64,000 bases of DNA from Tenacibaculum mesophilum (GCF_003867075.1 NZ_CP032544.1:2164001-2228000); one strand, 5' to 3'; shown: positions 8,542-17,247, numbered from the stretch's first letter. Program-made: numbers and translations. The notes: generated from the sequence alone by a model not told the origin.

Positions 8542-9279
8542 TTAAGATTTTAGCATTTGTTTTTGCATTGCAAAATAAACCCTTTTAGCAGCAATTTCTT
8601 CTGCTTTTTTCTTAGAGGTAGCTCTTCCCTTAGCTACAATACTACCATCAATACTTACGCGTACACTAAAATGTTTTTTACTCTGGTTACCTGAGTCTTC
8701 GTATGATTCAAACTTATACTTTTTCTTCTGCTTTTGACACCATTCTATAACAAAACCTTTATAACTAGATATTTTACCTTCTAATCTTTCAATATCTACA
8801 TAAGGCATTATTACTTGCTCGTAAATAAACTGGTGGCAATAATTGTATCCTCTATCTAAGTAAATTGCACCTACCAGAGCTTCAAAAATATTTCCGTGAA
8901 TATTATTGCTAACGTGCTCTTTAGAAATATTACTCTTTATAAATCTGATCAACTCTAGATCTTTACCTAAGCTATTTAAATGCTCTCTACTTACTATTTT
9001 AGATCGCATTTGTGTTAAATACCCTTCATCTCCTTCAGGTACTTTTTTAAATAAATAGGAAGCAATTACAGTTCCTAAAATAGCGTCACCTAAAAACTCT
9101 AACCGTTCGTAGTTTATTGGATGCCCTTTACTATCTACTAATTTTAAAGATCTGTGCGTAAATGCTTTTTTATAATACGATAACTTAATTGGTTTAAAAT
9201 TAAGCAGCTCTTTTAATTCGTAGTAGAAGTTTTCATCCTCTTTGTTTTGGGGTTTAACAATTCTACGAAGAAAATTCAT
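8542..9279 (-). CDS. rnc: Ribonuclease III
   Basis: The 245-residue protein has the RNase III catalytic domain (residues about 20-160) with the signature NYERLEFLGDAILG and the second acidic site in NIHGNIFEALVGAIYLDRG, then a double-stranded RNA-binding domain (about 170-240; KKHFSVRVSIDG, GRATSKKKAEEIAAK). It cuts double-stranded RNA in rRNA processing and in mRNA and small-RNA turnover. It begins 6 bp after fabF in the acpP-fabF-rnc-pyk run. The fabF-rnc linkage is widespread in bacteria and supports the call. Confidence 0.97.
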   Translation of the reverse strand: MNFLRRIVKPQNKEDENFYYELKELLNFKPIKLSYYKKAFTHRSLKLVDSKGHPINYERLEFLGDAILGTVIASYLFKKVPEGDEGYLTQMRSKIVSREHLNSLGKDLELIRFIKSNISKEHVSNNIHGNIFEALVGAIYLDRGYNYCHQFIYEQVIMPYVDIERLEGKISSYKGFVIEWCQKQKKKYKFESYEDSGNQSKKHFSVRVSIDGSIVAKGRATSKKKAEEIAAKRVYFAMQKQMLKS

Positions 9280-9285
9280 AAAAGA

Positions 9286-10536
9286 TTAATCTAGTTTTCT
9301 AAAGGCTATACAAGCATTATGCCCACCGAAACCAAATGTGTTGCTCATAGCAACTTTAATATCTCTTTTTTGAGCATTATTCAACGTTAGGTTTAATTCT
9401 GGATTGATGTTTTCATCAACATTAACATGATTAATTGTTGGAGGAACAACACCATGTTCCATTGCTAATAATGATGCTATTGCTTCAATAGCACCTGCAG
9501 CCCCCAACAAGTGTCCAGTCATAGACTTTGTTGAGTTAATATTAATGTTCTTTGCATGATCTCCAAAAACTTCAGATATTGCTTTTAATTCAGCAACATC
9601 TCCTAAAGGTGTTGAAGTCCCATGTGTATTAATATGATCTACATCTTCAGGTTTTATACCTGCGTTTTCTAAGCAGTTTTTCATTACTGCAATTACACCT
9701 ATTCCATCTGGGTGAGGTGCTGTCATATGGTAAGCATCTGACGATAACCCTCCACCAATAACTTCAGCGTAAATCTTTGCTCCTCTAGCCTTAGCATGTT
9801 CATACTCTTCTAAAACTATAGCTCCTGCACCTTCTCCTAAAACGAATCCATCACGTTCAGCATCAAATGGTCTTGAAGCTGTTTCTGGACTTTCATTTCT
9901 AGTAGATAGGGCGTGCATAGCGTTAAAACCACCCATACCTGCAATTGTAACAGCAGCTTCACTTCCCCCTGTTACAACTACATCACAATGACCTAGTCGA
10001 ATATAGTTCAAAGCATCAATCATAGCATTTGCAGACGATGCACAAGCAGATACCGTAGTATAGTTAGGCCCCATAAATCCATTTTTAATAGAAATATTCC
10101 CAGGGGCAATATCTGCAATCATTTTTGGAATAAAAAAAGGATTGAAACGAGGAGATCCATCTCCTTCAGCATAGTTTAACACCTCATTTTGAAACGTTTC
10201 CAATCCTCCAATACCAGCTCCCCAAATAACACCAACTCTTAATTTGTTAACATCATCTAGATTTAGCTTAGCATCAGCAATTGCTTCATCTGAAGCAACC
10301 ATCGCATATTGCGTAAACTTATCCATTTTACGCGCCTCTTTTCTATTTATAAAATCGGTCGCGTTGAAATTTTTAAGCTCACATGCGAAACGAGTTTTGA
10401 ACTTGGCAGCATCAAAATACGTTATAGGTGCTGCTCCGCTAACTCCGTTAACCAAGCTATTCCAATACTCTTCTTTATTGTTTCCTATTGGCGTTAATGC
10501 GCCAAGTCCAGTTACTACAACTCGTTTTAATTGCAT
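9286..10536 (-). CDS. fabF: Beta-ketoacyl-ACP synthase II
   Basis: The 416-residue protein is full-length FabF. It condenses malonyl-ACP with acyl-ACP, the chain-extending step of type II fatty-acid synthesis. The catalytic triad is present: Cys165 in VSACASSANAM, a His in NTHGTSTPLGD and a second His in KSMTGHLLGAAG. The glycine-rich tail SNTFGFGGHNACIAF is also intact. It lies 6 bp downstream of acpP, its partner carrier protein, and 6 bp upstream of rnc, so these genes almost certainly share a transcript. Confidence 0.97.
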   Translation of the reverse strand: MQLKRVVVTGLGALTPIGNNKEEYWNSLVNGVSGAAPITYFDAAKFKTRFACELKNFNATDFINRKEARKMDKFTQYAMVASDEAIADAKLNLDDVNKLRVGVIWGAGIGGLETFQNEVLNYAEGDGSPRFNPFFIPKMIADIAPGNISIKNGFMGPNYTTVSACASSANAMIDALNYIRLGHCDVVVTGGSEAAVTIAGMGGFNAMHALSTRNESPETASRPFDAERDGFVLGEGAGAIVLEEYEHAKARGAKIYAEVIGGGLSSDAYHMTAPHPDGIGVIAVMKNCLENAGIKPEDVDHINTHGTSTPLGDVAELKAISEVFGDHAKNININSTKSMTGHLLGAAGAIEAIASLLAMEHGVVPPTINHVNVDENINPELNLTLNNAQKRDIKVAMSNTFGFGGHNACIAFRKLD

Positions 10537-10542
10537 ATAATC

Positions 10543-10779
10543 TTATTTTTTTGCGTCTTCAATATAGCTAATCGCTTGACCTACAGTACCAATGTTTTCT
10601 GCCTGATCATCTGGAATTTGAATATCAAATTCTTTTTCGAATTCCATGATTAACTCAACCGTATCTAAAGAATCTGCTCCTAAATCGTTTGTGAAGCTTG
10701 CTTCGTTAGTTACTTCGTTATCGTCTACTCCTAATTTGTCTACGATAATTGCTTTTACTCTTGATGCAATGTCTGACAT
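10543..10779 (-). CDS. acpP: Acyl carrier protein
   Basis: This 78-residue acidic protein carries the phosphopantetheine attachment motif [16 protein letters not shown], with Ser37 as the modified residue. It holds growing acyl chains as thioesters for FabF and the other fatty-acid enzymes. It is the first gene of the minus-strand run acpP-fabF-rnc-IPExxxVDY-pyk. A -7 type promoter element lies 32 bp upstream (10811-10818). An overlapping frame that extends upstream across the promoter was judged spurious. Confidence 0.97.
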   Translation of the reverse strand: MSDIASRVKAIIVDKLGVDDNEVTNEASFTNDLGADSLDTVELIMEFEKEFDIQIPDDQAENIGTVGQAISYIEDAKK

Positions 10780-10810
10780 AATTTGTTTGTTTTAAAATTT
10801 AAAATCGAGG

Positions 10811-10818
10811 CAAAAATA
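10811..10818 (-). promoter_or_regulatory. Putative -7 promoter element for acpP
   Basis: On the minus strand this reads TATTTTTG, an exact match to TAnnTTTG, 32 bp before the acpP start. No TTTG is found 18-21 bp further upstream. Confidence 0.5.
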
Positions 10819-10959
10819 CAAATCTTAGTTATTAATTCTAATTTTTGCTCAAAAATGTGATGTCTAAAATAAAAAAAATACCTGAATATTTTGCTACATA
10901 CACCACCATTGTTAATAATTATTCTTTTTTTTGTAGTAACAAAACAACTAAATTTTAAC

Positions 10960-11529
10960 ATGAAACGCATCGTTATTTTTGCTTCTGGTTCGGGTTCCAA
11001 TGCCGAAAACATCATAAAACACTTCAACTCCACTAAAACTGCAATTGTTACTCATGTGCTTTCTAACAACCAACGTGCCAAAGTTTTTGACCGTTGCGAA
11101 CGACTAAACATTGATGCATCTTTATTTGATAGAGAAAGCTTTAGTAAAGATGACACTGTTTTAAACTTTTTACTCGCTGAAGCTGATATTATTGTATTAG
11201 CTGGTTTTTTATGGCGTATTCCTTCTAAAATTGTGGAAGCTTTCCCTAATAAAATAATAAATATACACCCTGCTTTATTACCAAAATATGGAGGAAAAGG
11301 AATGTACGGAATGAACGTACATAATGCTATAAAAGAAAACAATGAAACTGAAACAGGTATTACTATACATTACGTGAATGAAAATTATGACGAAGGTGCT
11401 ATTATCTTCCAAGCTAAAACAGCTATTTCATTTAATGATACTCCAGAGACTATAGCAAAGAAAGTTCATGAATTAGAATATAAACATTTCCCAAAGGTTA
11501 TAGAAGAGGTTATTTTACAGAATGAGTAA
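10960..11529 (+). CDS. purN: Phosphoribosylglycinamide formyltransferase
   Basis: The start is taken at the ATG at 10960 because MKRIVIFASGSGSNAENI is the usual PurN N-terminus; an upstream in-frame start at 10891 would add 23 hydrophobic residues from the intergenic region. The 189-residue enzyme moves a formyl group from 10-formyltetrahydrofolate to glycinamide ribonucleotide in purine synthesis. Active-site motifs are INIHPALLPKYGGKGMYG with the catalytic His, and TGITIHYVNENYDEGAII with the Asp. The gene is divergent from acpP and overlaps the next gene, an RNase H, by 8 bp. Confidence 0.95.
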   Translation: MKRIVIFASGSGSNAENIIKHFNSTKTAIVTHVLSNNQRAKVFDRCERLNIDASLFDRESFSKDDTVLNFLLAEADIIVLAGFLWRIPSKIVEAFPNKIINIHPALLPKYGGKGMYGMNVHNAIKENNETETGITIHYVNENYDEGAIIFQAKTAISFNDTPETIAKKVHELEYKHFPKVIEEVILQNE

Positions 11530-12160
11530 GAAGAAAAAATATTATGTAGTTTGGAAGGGAAAAAAAACAGGTGTTTTTTCATCTTGGGATACTTGTAAAA
11601 AGCAAATTGATGGTTTTACTGGTGCACAATACAAAGCTTTTGCTGATAAAAACGAAGCTGAATTAGCCTTAAAAAAAAGCTATAATGACTATAAAGGAAA
11701 AGATACTAAAAAAATAAGCCTTTCCGCAAAAGAAAAAGCCAAATACGGCTCTCCCATCTTAGAAAGCATTTCTGTTGACGCTGCTTGTGCCGGAAACCCT
11801 GGCTTAATGGAATACAGAGGGGTATTAACTCATAACAAGAAAGAAATATTTAAAATGGGACCATTTAATAACGGCACTAATAATATTGGTGAGTTCTTAG
11901 CTCTTGTACATGGAATTGCTTTGTTAAAAAGTAAAAATATGGATTCTCTCCCTATTTATTCTGACTCTAAAATCGCTATGAGTTGGGTTAAAAAGAAGCA
12001 ATGCAGAACCAATATTACATTTGATAGTTCTAATAAAGAAATTTTAGATTTAATTAGACGTGCTGAAAAATGGTTGGAAGAGAATTCTTATAAAAACCCG
12101 TTATTAAAGTGGGAAACTAAGGCTTGGGGTGAAATCCCTGCTGATTTTGGTAGAAAATAA
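11522..12160 (+). CDS. rnhA: Ribonuclease H with N-terminal viroplasmin (HBD-like) domain
   Basis: The 212-residue protein joins a small N-terminal caulimovirus-viroplasmin/hybrid-binding domain (residues about 3-47; KKYYVVWKGKKTGVFSSWDT) to a type 1 RNase H domain (about 80-210). Metal-binding acids fit the family: Asp86 (SVDAACAGNPG), Glu124 (NNIGEFLALV), Asp148 (IYSDSK) and Asp208 (ADFGRK). It should cleave the RNA strand of RNA-DNA hybrids, such as primers and R-loops, and the N-terminal domain should improve hybrid binding. The gene overlaps purN by 8 bp and is followed directly by a terminator. The domain order is as in eukaryotic RNase H1 and in many Bacteroidota. Confidence 0.92.
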   Translation: MSKKKKYYVVWKGKKTGVFSSWDTCKKQIDGFTGAQYKAFADKNEAELALKKSYNDYKGKDTKKISLSAKEKAKYGSPILESISVDAACAGNPGLMEYRGVLTHNKKEIFKMGPFNNGTNNIGEFLALVHGIALLKSKNMDSLPIYSDSKIAMSWVKKKQCRTNITFDSSNKEILDLIRRAEKWLEENSYKNPLLKWETKAWGEIPADFGRK

Positions 12161-12164
12161 AAAA

Positions 12165-12187
12165 ACCGAGTATCTAAAATACTCGGT
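12165..12187. terminator. Intrinsic terminator after RNase H gene
   Basis: A 9-bp stem (12165-12173 with 12179-12187, core CCGAGTAT) with a 5-base loop lies just after the RNase H stop codon, between convergent genes, with T-rich sequence following. Confidence 0.75.
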
Positions 12188-12216
12188 CTAATTTTCTTAT
12201 TCTGCAAAATATTAAC

Positions 12217-12564
12217 TTATTTCACTGCCATTTTGGTCTCTTCCTTCCAAGTTTGTACGCTTGCTATGGCATTGTCTTTAAAATCAATTTCTTTTAACCC
12301 ATCTTCTTTCCACATAAACCATTTACCTACTTTTTTTCCTGCTTCATAATGACCGATAGTTACTTTATTTCCTTTTTTATCAAAAGAAGTCCAAGTACCT
12401 GTTAACTTTTTATCTTTGAAAAAACCTTGCTCTTTAATAGTGCCATCTTTATAAAAATAAGTAGCTTTTACTAAGTCTCCTTCAACTTCATATTTTGGTT
12501 CCACGTCTTGAGCTTGCATAAATGAAACCGACAACATACAAACTGCTATTATTAATTTTTTCAT
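12217..12564 (-). CDS. Small exported protein with MORN-like (YwqK-type) repeats
   Basis: The 115-residue protein has a signal peptide (residues 1-18, ending SFMQA) and then about four short repeats of the form YKDGTIKEQGFFKDKKLTG, SFDKKGNKVTIGHYEAGKKVG and MWKEDGLKEIDFKDN. This is the MORN-variant pattern that databases call YwqK-family antitoxin. No toxin gene adjoins it and the protein appears exported, so an antitoxin role is not supported here. It is probably a periplasmic or surface protein of unknown function. It is a single gene with its own -7 element at 12599-12606. Confidence 0.75.
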   Translation of the reverse strand: MKKLIIAVCMLSVSFMQAQDVEPKYEVEGDLVKATYFYKDGTIKEQGFFKDKKLTGTWTSFDKKGNKVTIGHYEAGKKVGKWFMWKEDGLKEIDFKDNAIASVQTWKEETKMAVK

Positions 12565-12598
12565 AATGTAAATCTTTTAAAGTTAATACCTCTTAACA

Positions 12599-12606
12599 CA
12601 AATATA
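12599..12606 (-). promoter_or_regulatory. Putative -7 promoter element for the MORN-like gene
   Basis: On the minus strand this reads TATATTTG, matching TAnnTTTG, 34 bp upstream of the ATG at 12564. No clear -33 partner is visible. Confidence 0.45.
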
Positions 12607-12725
12607 CAAAAAATTTACATATTAAAAACATTTACATAACATTAAATTAACATTAGATATTTCATCTACATAAAAACATTATTAAAAGCTTATATTTACA
12701 TGTATTAATCTTTAAAAAAATTATT

Positions 12726-12926
12726 ATGGCAGTAATGAAAGTTATTGAAATTTTAGCAAACTCTGAAAAAAGCTGGGAAGATGCTACTAGAAAAGCCATT
12801 AAACAAGCTTCTAAATCTGTAAAAGGAATTAAATCTGCTTTTGTACAATCACAAAGTGTGGTTGTTAATGATGATGAAGTAACTGAGTTTAGAGTAAACC
12901 TAAAAGTAACTTTTGAAGTAAGTTAA
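12726..12926 (+). CDS. Dodecin family flavin-binding protein
   Basis: The 66-residue protein matches dodecin along its length: MAVMKVIEILANSEKSWEDA, then TRKAIKQASKSVKGIKSAF and a C-terminal strand FRVNLKVTFEVS. The tryptophan in SWEDA is the residue that stacks on the flavin in known dodecins. Twelve subunits form a hollow shell that stores or buffers riboflavin and FMN and protects the cell from flavin photochemistry. It is a single cytoplasmic gene, 79 bp ahead of the DUF1304 gene. Confidence 0.9.
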   Translation: MAVMKVIEILANSEKSWEDATRKAIKQASKSVKGIKSAFVQSQSVVVNDDEVTEFRVNLKVTFEVS

Positions 12927-13004
12927 CATCAATATAAACTAGTCACTTACTATATGCGGTTTTAGTAGTTGCTCGAGCAGCATATTTCATCTTTATTAAT
13001 TATC

Positions 13005-13358
13005 ATGAACATTATACAATATTCTCTTTTAACTCTAGTAGCTATTATTCATTTATATATTCTTGTACTAGAGATGCTTTTATGGACCAAACCTAAAGGA
13101 ATAAAAACCTTTGGTTTAAAATCAAAAGATTTTGCTGAGGAAACAAAAGTATTAGCCGCTAATCAAGGGTTATACAACGGCTTTCTTGCAGCTGGTTTAA
13201 CTTGGTCTATTTTATCACAAAAAATTGATGTGGGAATATTTTTCTTGATTTGTGTTTTTATTGCTGGTCTTTATGGTTCTTTTTCTACAAAAAAACCTCG
13301 TATTTTTGTCATTCAGTCTATTCCTGCTTTATTAGGTTTAATCAGTTTAATACTATAA
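13005..13358 (+). CDS. DUF1304 family membrane protein
   Basis: The start is taken at the ATG at 13005 (MNIIQYSLLTLVAIIHLYI); an upstream start at 12969 would add 12 residues that do not look like this family. The 117-residue protein has about four hydrophobic helices with the family feature EMLLWTKPKGIKTFGL after the first. DUF1304 proteins are small inner-membrane proteins without a proven role. The gene lies between dodecin and an MscS channel on the same strand, but the gaps of 78 and 56 bp leave operon membership open. Confidence 0.8.
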   Translation: MNIIQYSLLTLVAIIHLYILVLEMLLWTKPKGIKTFGLKSKDFAEETKVLAANQGLYNGFLAAGLTWSILSQKIDVGIFFLICVFIAGLYGSFSTKKPRIFVIQSIPALLGLISLIL

Positions 13359-13414
13359 AATCTAACCGCTACTTATTAAAAATCATTTATTAACAACTAA
13401 AATTTACCATAAAA

Positions 13415-14221
13415 ATGGAAAAGTATTTTGAAAAATTTCAAGATTTAATAATGACATACGCTCCGAAAGCGATTATGGCTATTATTATTTACATTGTAGG
13501 TTCTTACATTATTGGACTACTACTTAAAGCTACAAGAAAAATAATGATTAAAAGAGAAGTAGACATTACGCTACAAAAGTTCTTAGTTAATTTACTACAT
13601 TGGACTTTAAAAATCCTTTTAATAATCACAGTAATAGCAAAACTAGGTGTTGAAACCACGTCTTTTGCTGCTATTTTAGCCTCAGCTGGTTTGGCTGTTG
13701 GTCTTGCTTTACAAGGTTCTTTAGGTAATTTTGCTGGCGGTGTTTTAATTATGCTTTTTAAACCTTTTAAGATTGGAGATTTAATAGAGGCTCAAGGTGA
13801 AATTGGTGTTGTAAAAGAAATAGAAATATTTACTACCAAGCTTACGGGCTTATCTAACAAAGAAATAATTATACCTAATGGTTCTTTATCTAATGGAAAC
13901 ATTGTTAATTACTCTGCCGAAGGTACACGTAGAGTAGATTTAACCTTTGGTGTTTCTTACGATGCTGATATTAAACAAACCAAAGAAATATTAATGAATG
14001 TTATTACCTCGCACCCAAAAGTATTAAAAGACCCTGCTCCTACAGTAAATGTATCTGAATTGGCAGATAGTTCTGTAAATTTTGCTGTGAGACCTTGGTC
14101 TAAAACAGAAGATTATTGGGCTGTATACTTTGATATAACTGAAAACACAAAAATAGCCTTAGATAATGCTGGAATTGAAATTCCTTACCCTCACTCAGTA
14201 GAAATCCACAAAGAGGGTTAA
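13415..14221 (+). CDS. mscS: Small-conductance mechanosensitive channel, MscS family
   Basis: The 268-residue protein has the minimal MscS layout: three N-terminal membrane helices (about 18-110), with the pore-lining third helix rich in Ala and Gly (LASAGLAVGLALQGSLGNFA), the beta domain (FKIGDLIEAQGEIGVV, IIIPNGSLSNGNIVNYS) and a C-terminal alpha/beta domain. Such channels open under membrane tension and release osmolytes when the cell is diluted. The gene's stop codon overlaps the stop codon of tsaB on the other strand, leaving no room for a terminator. Confidence 0.93.
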   Translation: MEKYFEKFQDLIMTYAPKAIMAIIIYIVGSYIIGLLLKATRKIMIKREVDITLQKFLVNLLHWTLKILLIITVIAKLGVETTSFAAILASAGLAVGLALQGSLGNFAGGVLIMLFKPFKIGDLIEAQGEIGVVKEIEIFTTKLTGLSNKEIIIPNGSLSNGNIVNYSAEGTRRVDLTFGVSYDADIKQTKEILMNVITSHPKVLKDPAPTVNVSELADSSVNFAVRPWSKTEDYWAVYFDITENTKIALDNAGIEIPYPHSVEIHKEG

Positions 14222-14892
14222 CGTTTTTTTTCAGGCGTAACTACAAAATCTTTTAAATAAAAAGGTTCAAAATAAGCGACATCTTCGATGTCGTTTTTTT
14301 TGTACTTATCTAAACTTAACTGAACCATTTCTTTTGCAGAAGGAAACTCTCCATCAATAAAAACTGCATTTTCGTTCACAATTATTCCTTTACACTTTTC
14401 TGCTCCATCACCTATAAAGTATACCTTCCCTTTAGATAAATATTCTTCAAAAGAACTTTCATTTATGATTTCTGCTTTTATATCTCTTACCTGTTCGTAT
14501 TTAGAATTATATACAGCTGCATATACTTCCATACGACGTGCGTCTAACATCGGGACAACAACTCCTTCCTTTACAGAAACTTTATGAGCTAATGATTGTA
14601 ATGTTTCAATAGATATTAAAGGCTTGTCAAAAGCAAAACATAATCCTTTTGCTGCTGACACTCCAATACGTAGTCCTGTATAAGAACCAGGACCTTTACT
14701 TACTGCAACAGCATCAATATCATTAAAAGAAAGCTTTGCTTTTTTCATTACTTGTTGAATAAATGGATGCAGCTTTTCAGCATGTGAATAATTTCCATCA
14801 TTTAACTCTTGTAAAGCTAAAAGCTCTCCTTTTATTGCTACGCTAACCGAACAGTTTTTTGTTGCTGTTTCTATGTGTAAGATTGTTGCCAA
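14218..14892 (-). CDS. tsaB: tRNA threonylcarbamoyladenosine biosynthesis protein TsaB
   Basis: The 224-residue protein has the TsaB N-terminus MATILHIETATKNCSVS, the motif NYSHAEKLHPFIQQVM and the ASKHA-fold region VSKGPGSYTGLRIGVSAAKG. TsaB is the scaffold partner of TsaD in making t6A on tRNAs that read ANN codons. The start codon appears to be TTG at 14892; no ATG fits upstream, and residue 2 onward aligns with the family. A -7 element (14913-14920) lies only about 20 bp upstream, implying a very short leader. The gene is convergent with mscS, their stop codons overlapping. Confidence 0.92.
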   Translation of the reverse strand: MATILHIETATKNCSVSVAIKGELLALQELNDGNYSHAEKLHPFIQQVMKKAKLSFNDIDAVAVSKGPGSYTGLRIGVSAAKGLCFAFDKPLISIETLQSLAHKVSVKEGVVVPMLDARRMEVYAAVYNSKYEQVRDIKAEIINESSFEEYLSKGKVYFIGDGAEKCKGIIVNENAVFIDGEFPSAKEMVQLSLDKYKKNDIEDVAYFEPFYLKDFVVTPEKKR

Positions 14893-14912
14893 ATCTGAAA
14901 ATTTATTTTTGG

Positions 14913-14920
14913 CAAAGATA
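14913..14920 (-). promoter_or_regulatory. Putative -7 promoter element for tsaB
   Basis: On the minus strand this reads TATCTTTG, matching TAnnTTTG. It sits 20 bp before the TTG start, which supports that start, since a longer N-terminus would run through the promoter. Confidence 0.45.
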
Positions 14921-14990
14921 CATTATAAAGAAAAACCTCATTAGTAAAATTCTAACAAGGCTTTTTCAACAATAAATAAATTTTTCTTAG

Positions 14991-16319
14991 TTAGTCAACA
15001 ATTGACTCCCCGTAATAAAATTTCAATACTTTCGTTTTAAATACATAATCATATTTAGCCCTAATCATTGCTCCTTCTGCATTTACTAATCGATTACGTA
15101 CTTGATCAAAATCAAATTGAGTCATTGATCCATAGTCATAACTAACTTGTGCATTTTTAAAGGCTTCTTTTTGAGCCTCTAATGATACTTGTGCTGCTTC
15201 ATATGTTTTAGCAGCTGCTTTAGCATCTAAAAAAGCTCTTTCAATTTCTTGTTGCAACTGTAATTTTTGACTTTCCAATCTAAATTCACTAATTGAATTA
15301 TTTACAATAGATCGTTCAACATTAGCATCATTTCTAAACCCATTAAAAATTGGAATATTAACGCTAAATCCTAGGCTAAAACCTAAATTACCATCTAACT
15401 GATCTAAAAGCCTACCTGCTGGAGCTGAAGGATCTAAAAAATACCTATAATTTGTGTTGGCTCCTAAAGAAGCATTGATAGTAGGATAATATCCTGATTT
15501 AGCAATTTCAACACCTAATTTAGTGCTTTCAACATCTAATTTAGCTCTTTCTATATCTGGCCAAACAGTTAATGCTTTTTCATATACCACATTTGCGTTA
15601 TCATATAATAATGCTGCTGAAGGAGACCCTACTTCAATATCTGCTACATTAAAATCTTTGGAAGGAATTTGTAATAATTGACTTAATCTTAATAAAGCTA
15701 TACTCAAAGTATTTTCTTGTAGTACTACATTTTGAACATCATTTGCAGCCGTAGATTCGACGTTTAATAAATCTCCTTTGGGTATTACTCCTCCTTCAAA
15801 CTGAGCTCTTGCTCTTTCAATTTGCTTTTTACTGATTTCTGCTTGCACCTTAGCTACTGATAAATTTTCTTTAGCAAATAATACATTTAAATACTCATTA
15901 ACTACATTAAGTGAAATATCATTTTCTACTTTGGCTAAATCTAGTTTACTCCCTTCTACTCCTAATACTGCTTGCTTTTTTTGATTTAAGTTTTTAAAAC
16001 CATTAAAAACCGTATAACTAGCATTTACACCTAACGCCCCTCCAAATAGGGTTGTATTTTCTGTTCTGTTTTGAGATACAGGGTCAAATGAAGACCCAGT
16101 AGAAAGGTTTCCTGATGTTGAAGCATTTATACTTGGTAAAAAATTAGCTTTATTACTTTTAACATCTGCTTCAGCAATCTCAATATTTAAGCGGTTTTGC
16201 TTAACTGTTATATTATTTTTTAATGCGTAATCTACACACTCTTTAAGTGTCCATTGTTTTTGTGAAAAAACAGCTACAGAAGTAAAAATAGCTGCAAATA
16301 ATGCAATTTTAGTTTTCAA
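14991..16319 (-). CDS. TolC family outer-membrane efflux protein
   Basis: The 442-residue protein has a signal peptide (residues 1-19, ending AVFSQ), then QWTLKECVDYALKNNITVKQ, the usual opening of Bacteroidota TolC proteins, and two repeats of long coiled-coil helices separated by short strands (for example SYTVFNGFKN and SVNIPIFNGFRN, one in each half). TolC trimers form the outer-membrane exit duct of tripartite export pumps. No inner-membrane pump or adaptor gene is beside it, so its partners are unknown. The start codon seems to be TTG at 16319, since no ATG lies close upstream in frame. Confidence 0.9.
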   Translation of the reverse strand: MKTKIALFAAIFTSVAVFSQKQWTLKECVDYALKNNITVKQNRLNIEIAEADVKSNKANFLPSINASTSGNLSTGSSFDPVSQNRTENTTLFGGALGVNASYTVFNGFKNLNQKKQAVLGVEGSKLDLAKVENDISLNVVNEYLNVLFAKENLSVAKVQAEISKKQIERARAQFEGGVIPKGDLLNVESTAANDVQNVVLQENTLSIALLRLSQLLQIPSKDFNVADIEVGSPSAALLYDNANVVYEKALTVWPDIERAKLDVESTKLGVEIAKSGYYPTINASLGANTNYRYFLDPSAPAGRLLDQLDGNLGFSLGFSVNIPIFNGFRNDANVERSIVNNSISEFRLESQKLQLQQEIERAFLDAKAAAKTYEAAQVSLEAQKEAFKNAQVSYDYGSMTQFDFDQVRNRLVNAEGAMIRAKYDYVFKTKVLKFYYGESIVD

Positions 16320-16516
16320 AAGATCAATATTTTTTATTTAAACTCAGTTAGTTGATATTTCTAAAAGTAGAAATATATCGCTTTTCTATTAATTACAAAA
16401 GCTAGCAAACAATTTTATAACTTAATATGTAAATATGGTAAGTTATTTTATTTATTGCTACTATGTGACGATTAAAACAAAAAAATGTTACAAAAAATTC
16501 TTGATTTTTAGGAAAA

Positions 16517-16729
16517 CTAATTTTTTGCTTTCTTTTTGTGACGATAAATAAAGTAAAATAAAAGTCCGACTAATATATATGGAAACACCATTAAATAAGT
16601 TATTCCATTATTTACTCCTTCAGCAATAGTTTCATTTCCTCCTTCTATCACTGCCTTACACATTGCACATTGTGCTGAAGTATTGAAAGAAAAACCAAGT
16701 AATATTAAAAATATAATCTTTTTAAACAT
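16517..16729 (-). CDS. Small membrane protein with CxxC motif, end of oxidase-assembly cluster
   Basis: The 70-residue product has a signal peptide (residues 1-19, ending FNTSA), a short exported segment that starts QCAMCKAVIEGGNE, then one membrane helix (about 42-62) and a basic tail HKKKAKN. The two cysteines, three positions apart just after the predicted cleavage site, could bind copper or heme or form a disulfide. The first 8 bp overlap the end of the DUF420 gene, so translation is likely coupled. I do not recognise a named family, though similar small proteins follow DUF420 genes in Flavobacteriia. Placement suggests a part in cytochrome oxidase assembly; that is inference. Confidence 0.75.
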   Translation of the reverse strand: MFKKIIFLILLGFSFNTSAQCAMCKAVIEGGNETIAEGVNNGITYLMVFPYILVGLLFYFIYRHKKKAKN

Positions 16730-17246
16730 AATAAGGTGATATCATTAAATAAACAACTACTCCAGTAACCGCTACATATAACCATAAGGGAAATGTAATT
16801 TTTGCTATTTTTTTATGTTCAGGAAAATTACCCAAACGAGCCCTCATAAAAGTTATCAATACAAATGGAATAATGATTATTGACAATAATATATGAGTAA
16901 TTAAAATGAAAAAATACACATATTTAATTATTCCTTCTCCTCCAAATTTAGTAGAATCTGAAGTCATGTGATATGCTACATACATCACTAAGAATAGTGC
17001 TGAACAAACAATAGCTGTGGTATTTAGCTGTTCATGTAATTTTATTTTTCCGTTTTTGATTGCAACTACTGAAGCGACGAGCAACATAGCCGTAAAACCA
17101 TTTATACTAGCATAAATAGGCGGTAAAAAAGACAATGGTTCTACATTAGGTATTTTAATTCCAAATAGAGCAGCTACTGCTATAGGGATTACGATAGAAA
17201 CTATAGTAATAAATTTTTTATATTTTTTTTCTTCTGTTGCACTCAT
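16722..17246 (-). CDS. DUF420 family membrane protein
   Basis: The 174-residue protein has five predicted membrane helices and the scattered histidines typical of DUF420 (KLHEQLNTTA, YVAYHMTSD, LITHILLS, PEHKKIAK), which could coordinate heme or copper. The family accompanies aa3- and caa3-type oxidase genes and SCO proteins in many bacteria and is thought to help oxidase assembly or serve as a small subunit. Here it starts 1 bp after the SCO gene and overlaps the following small CxxC gene, so it belongs to the same assembly operon. Confidence 0.85.
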   Translation of the reverse strand: MSATEEKKYKKFITIVSIVIPIAVAALFGIKIPNVEPLSFLPPIYASINGFTAMLLVASVVAIKNGKIKLHEQLNTTAIVCSALFLVMYVAYHMTSDSTKFGGEGIIKYVYFFILITHILLSIIIIPFVLITFMRARLGNFPEHKKIAKITFPLWLYVAVTGVVVYLMISPYYV

Positions 17247-17247
17247 G

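Noticed and set aside
10755..11033. Open frame on the minus strand overlapping the acpP start and the acpP/purN intergenic region
   Set aside because: It overlaps acpP in another frame, crosses the acpP -7 element and the purN start, and its product has no recognisable feature.
12217..12564. Toxin-antitoxin module, from the YwqK-family antitoxin label
   Set aside because: The protein has a signal peptide and MORN-like repeats, and no toxin-like gene lies beside it.
14930..14975. Terminator hairpin between tsaB and the TolC-like gene
   Set aside because: The arms CCTCATTAG and CTAACAAGG pair with a two-base internal mismatch and the stem is short, so it is too weak to list.
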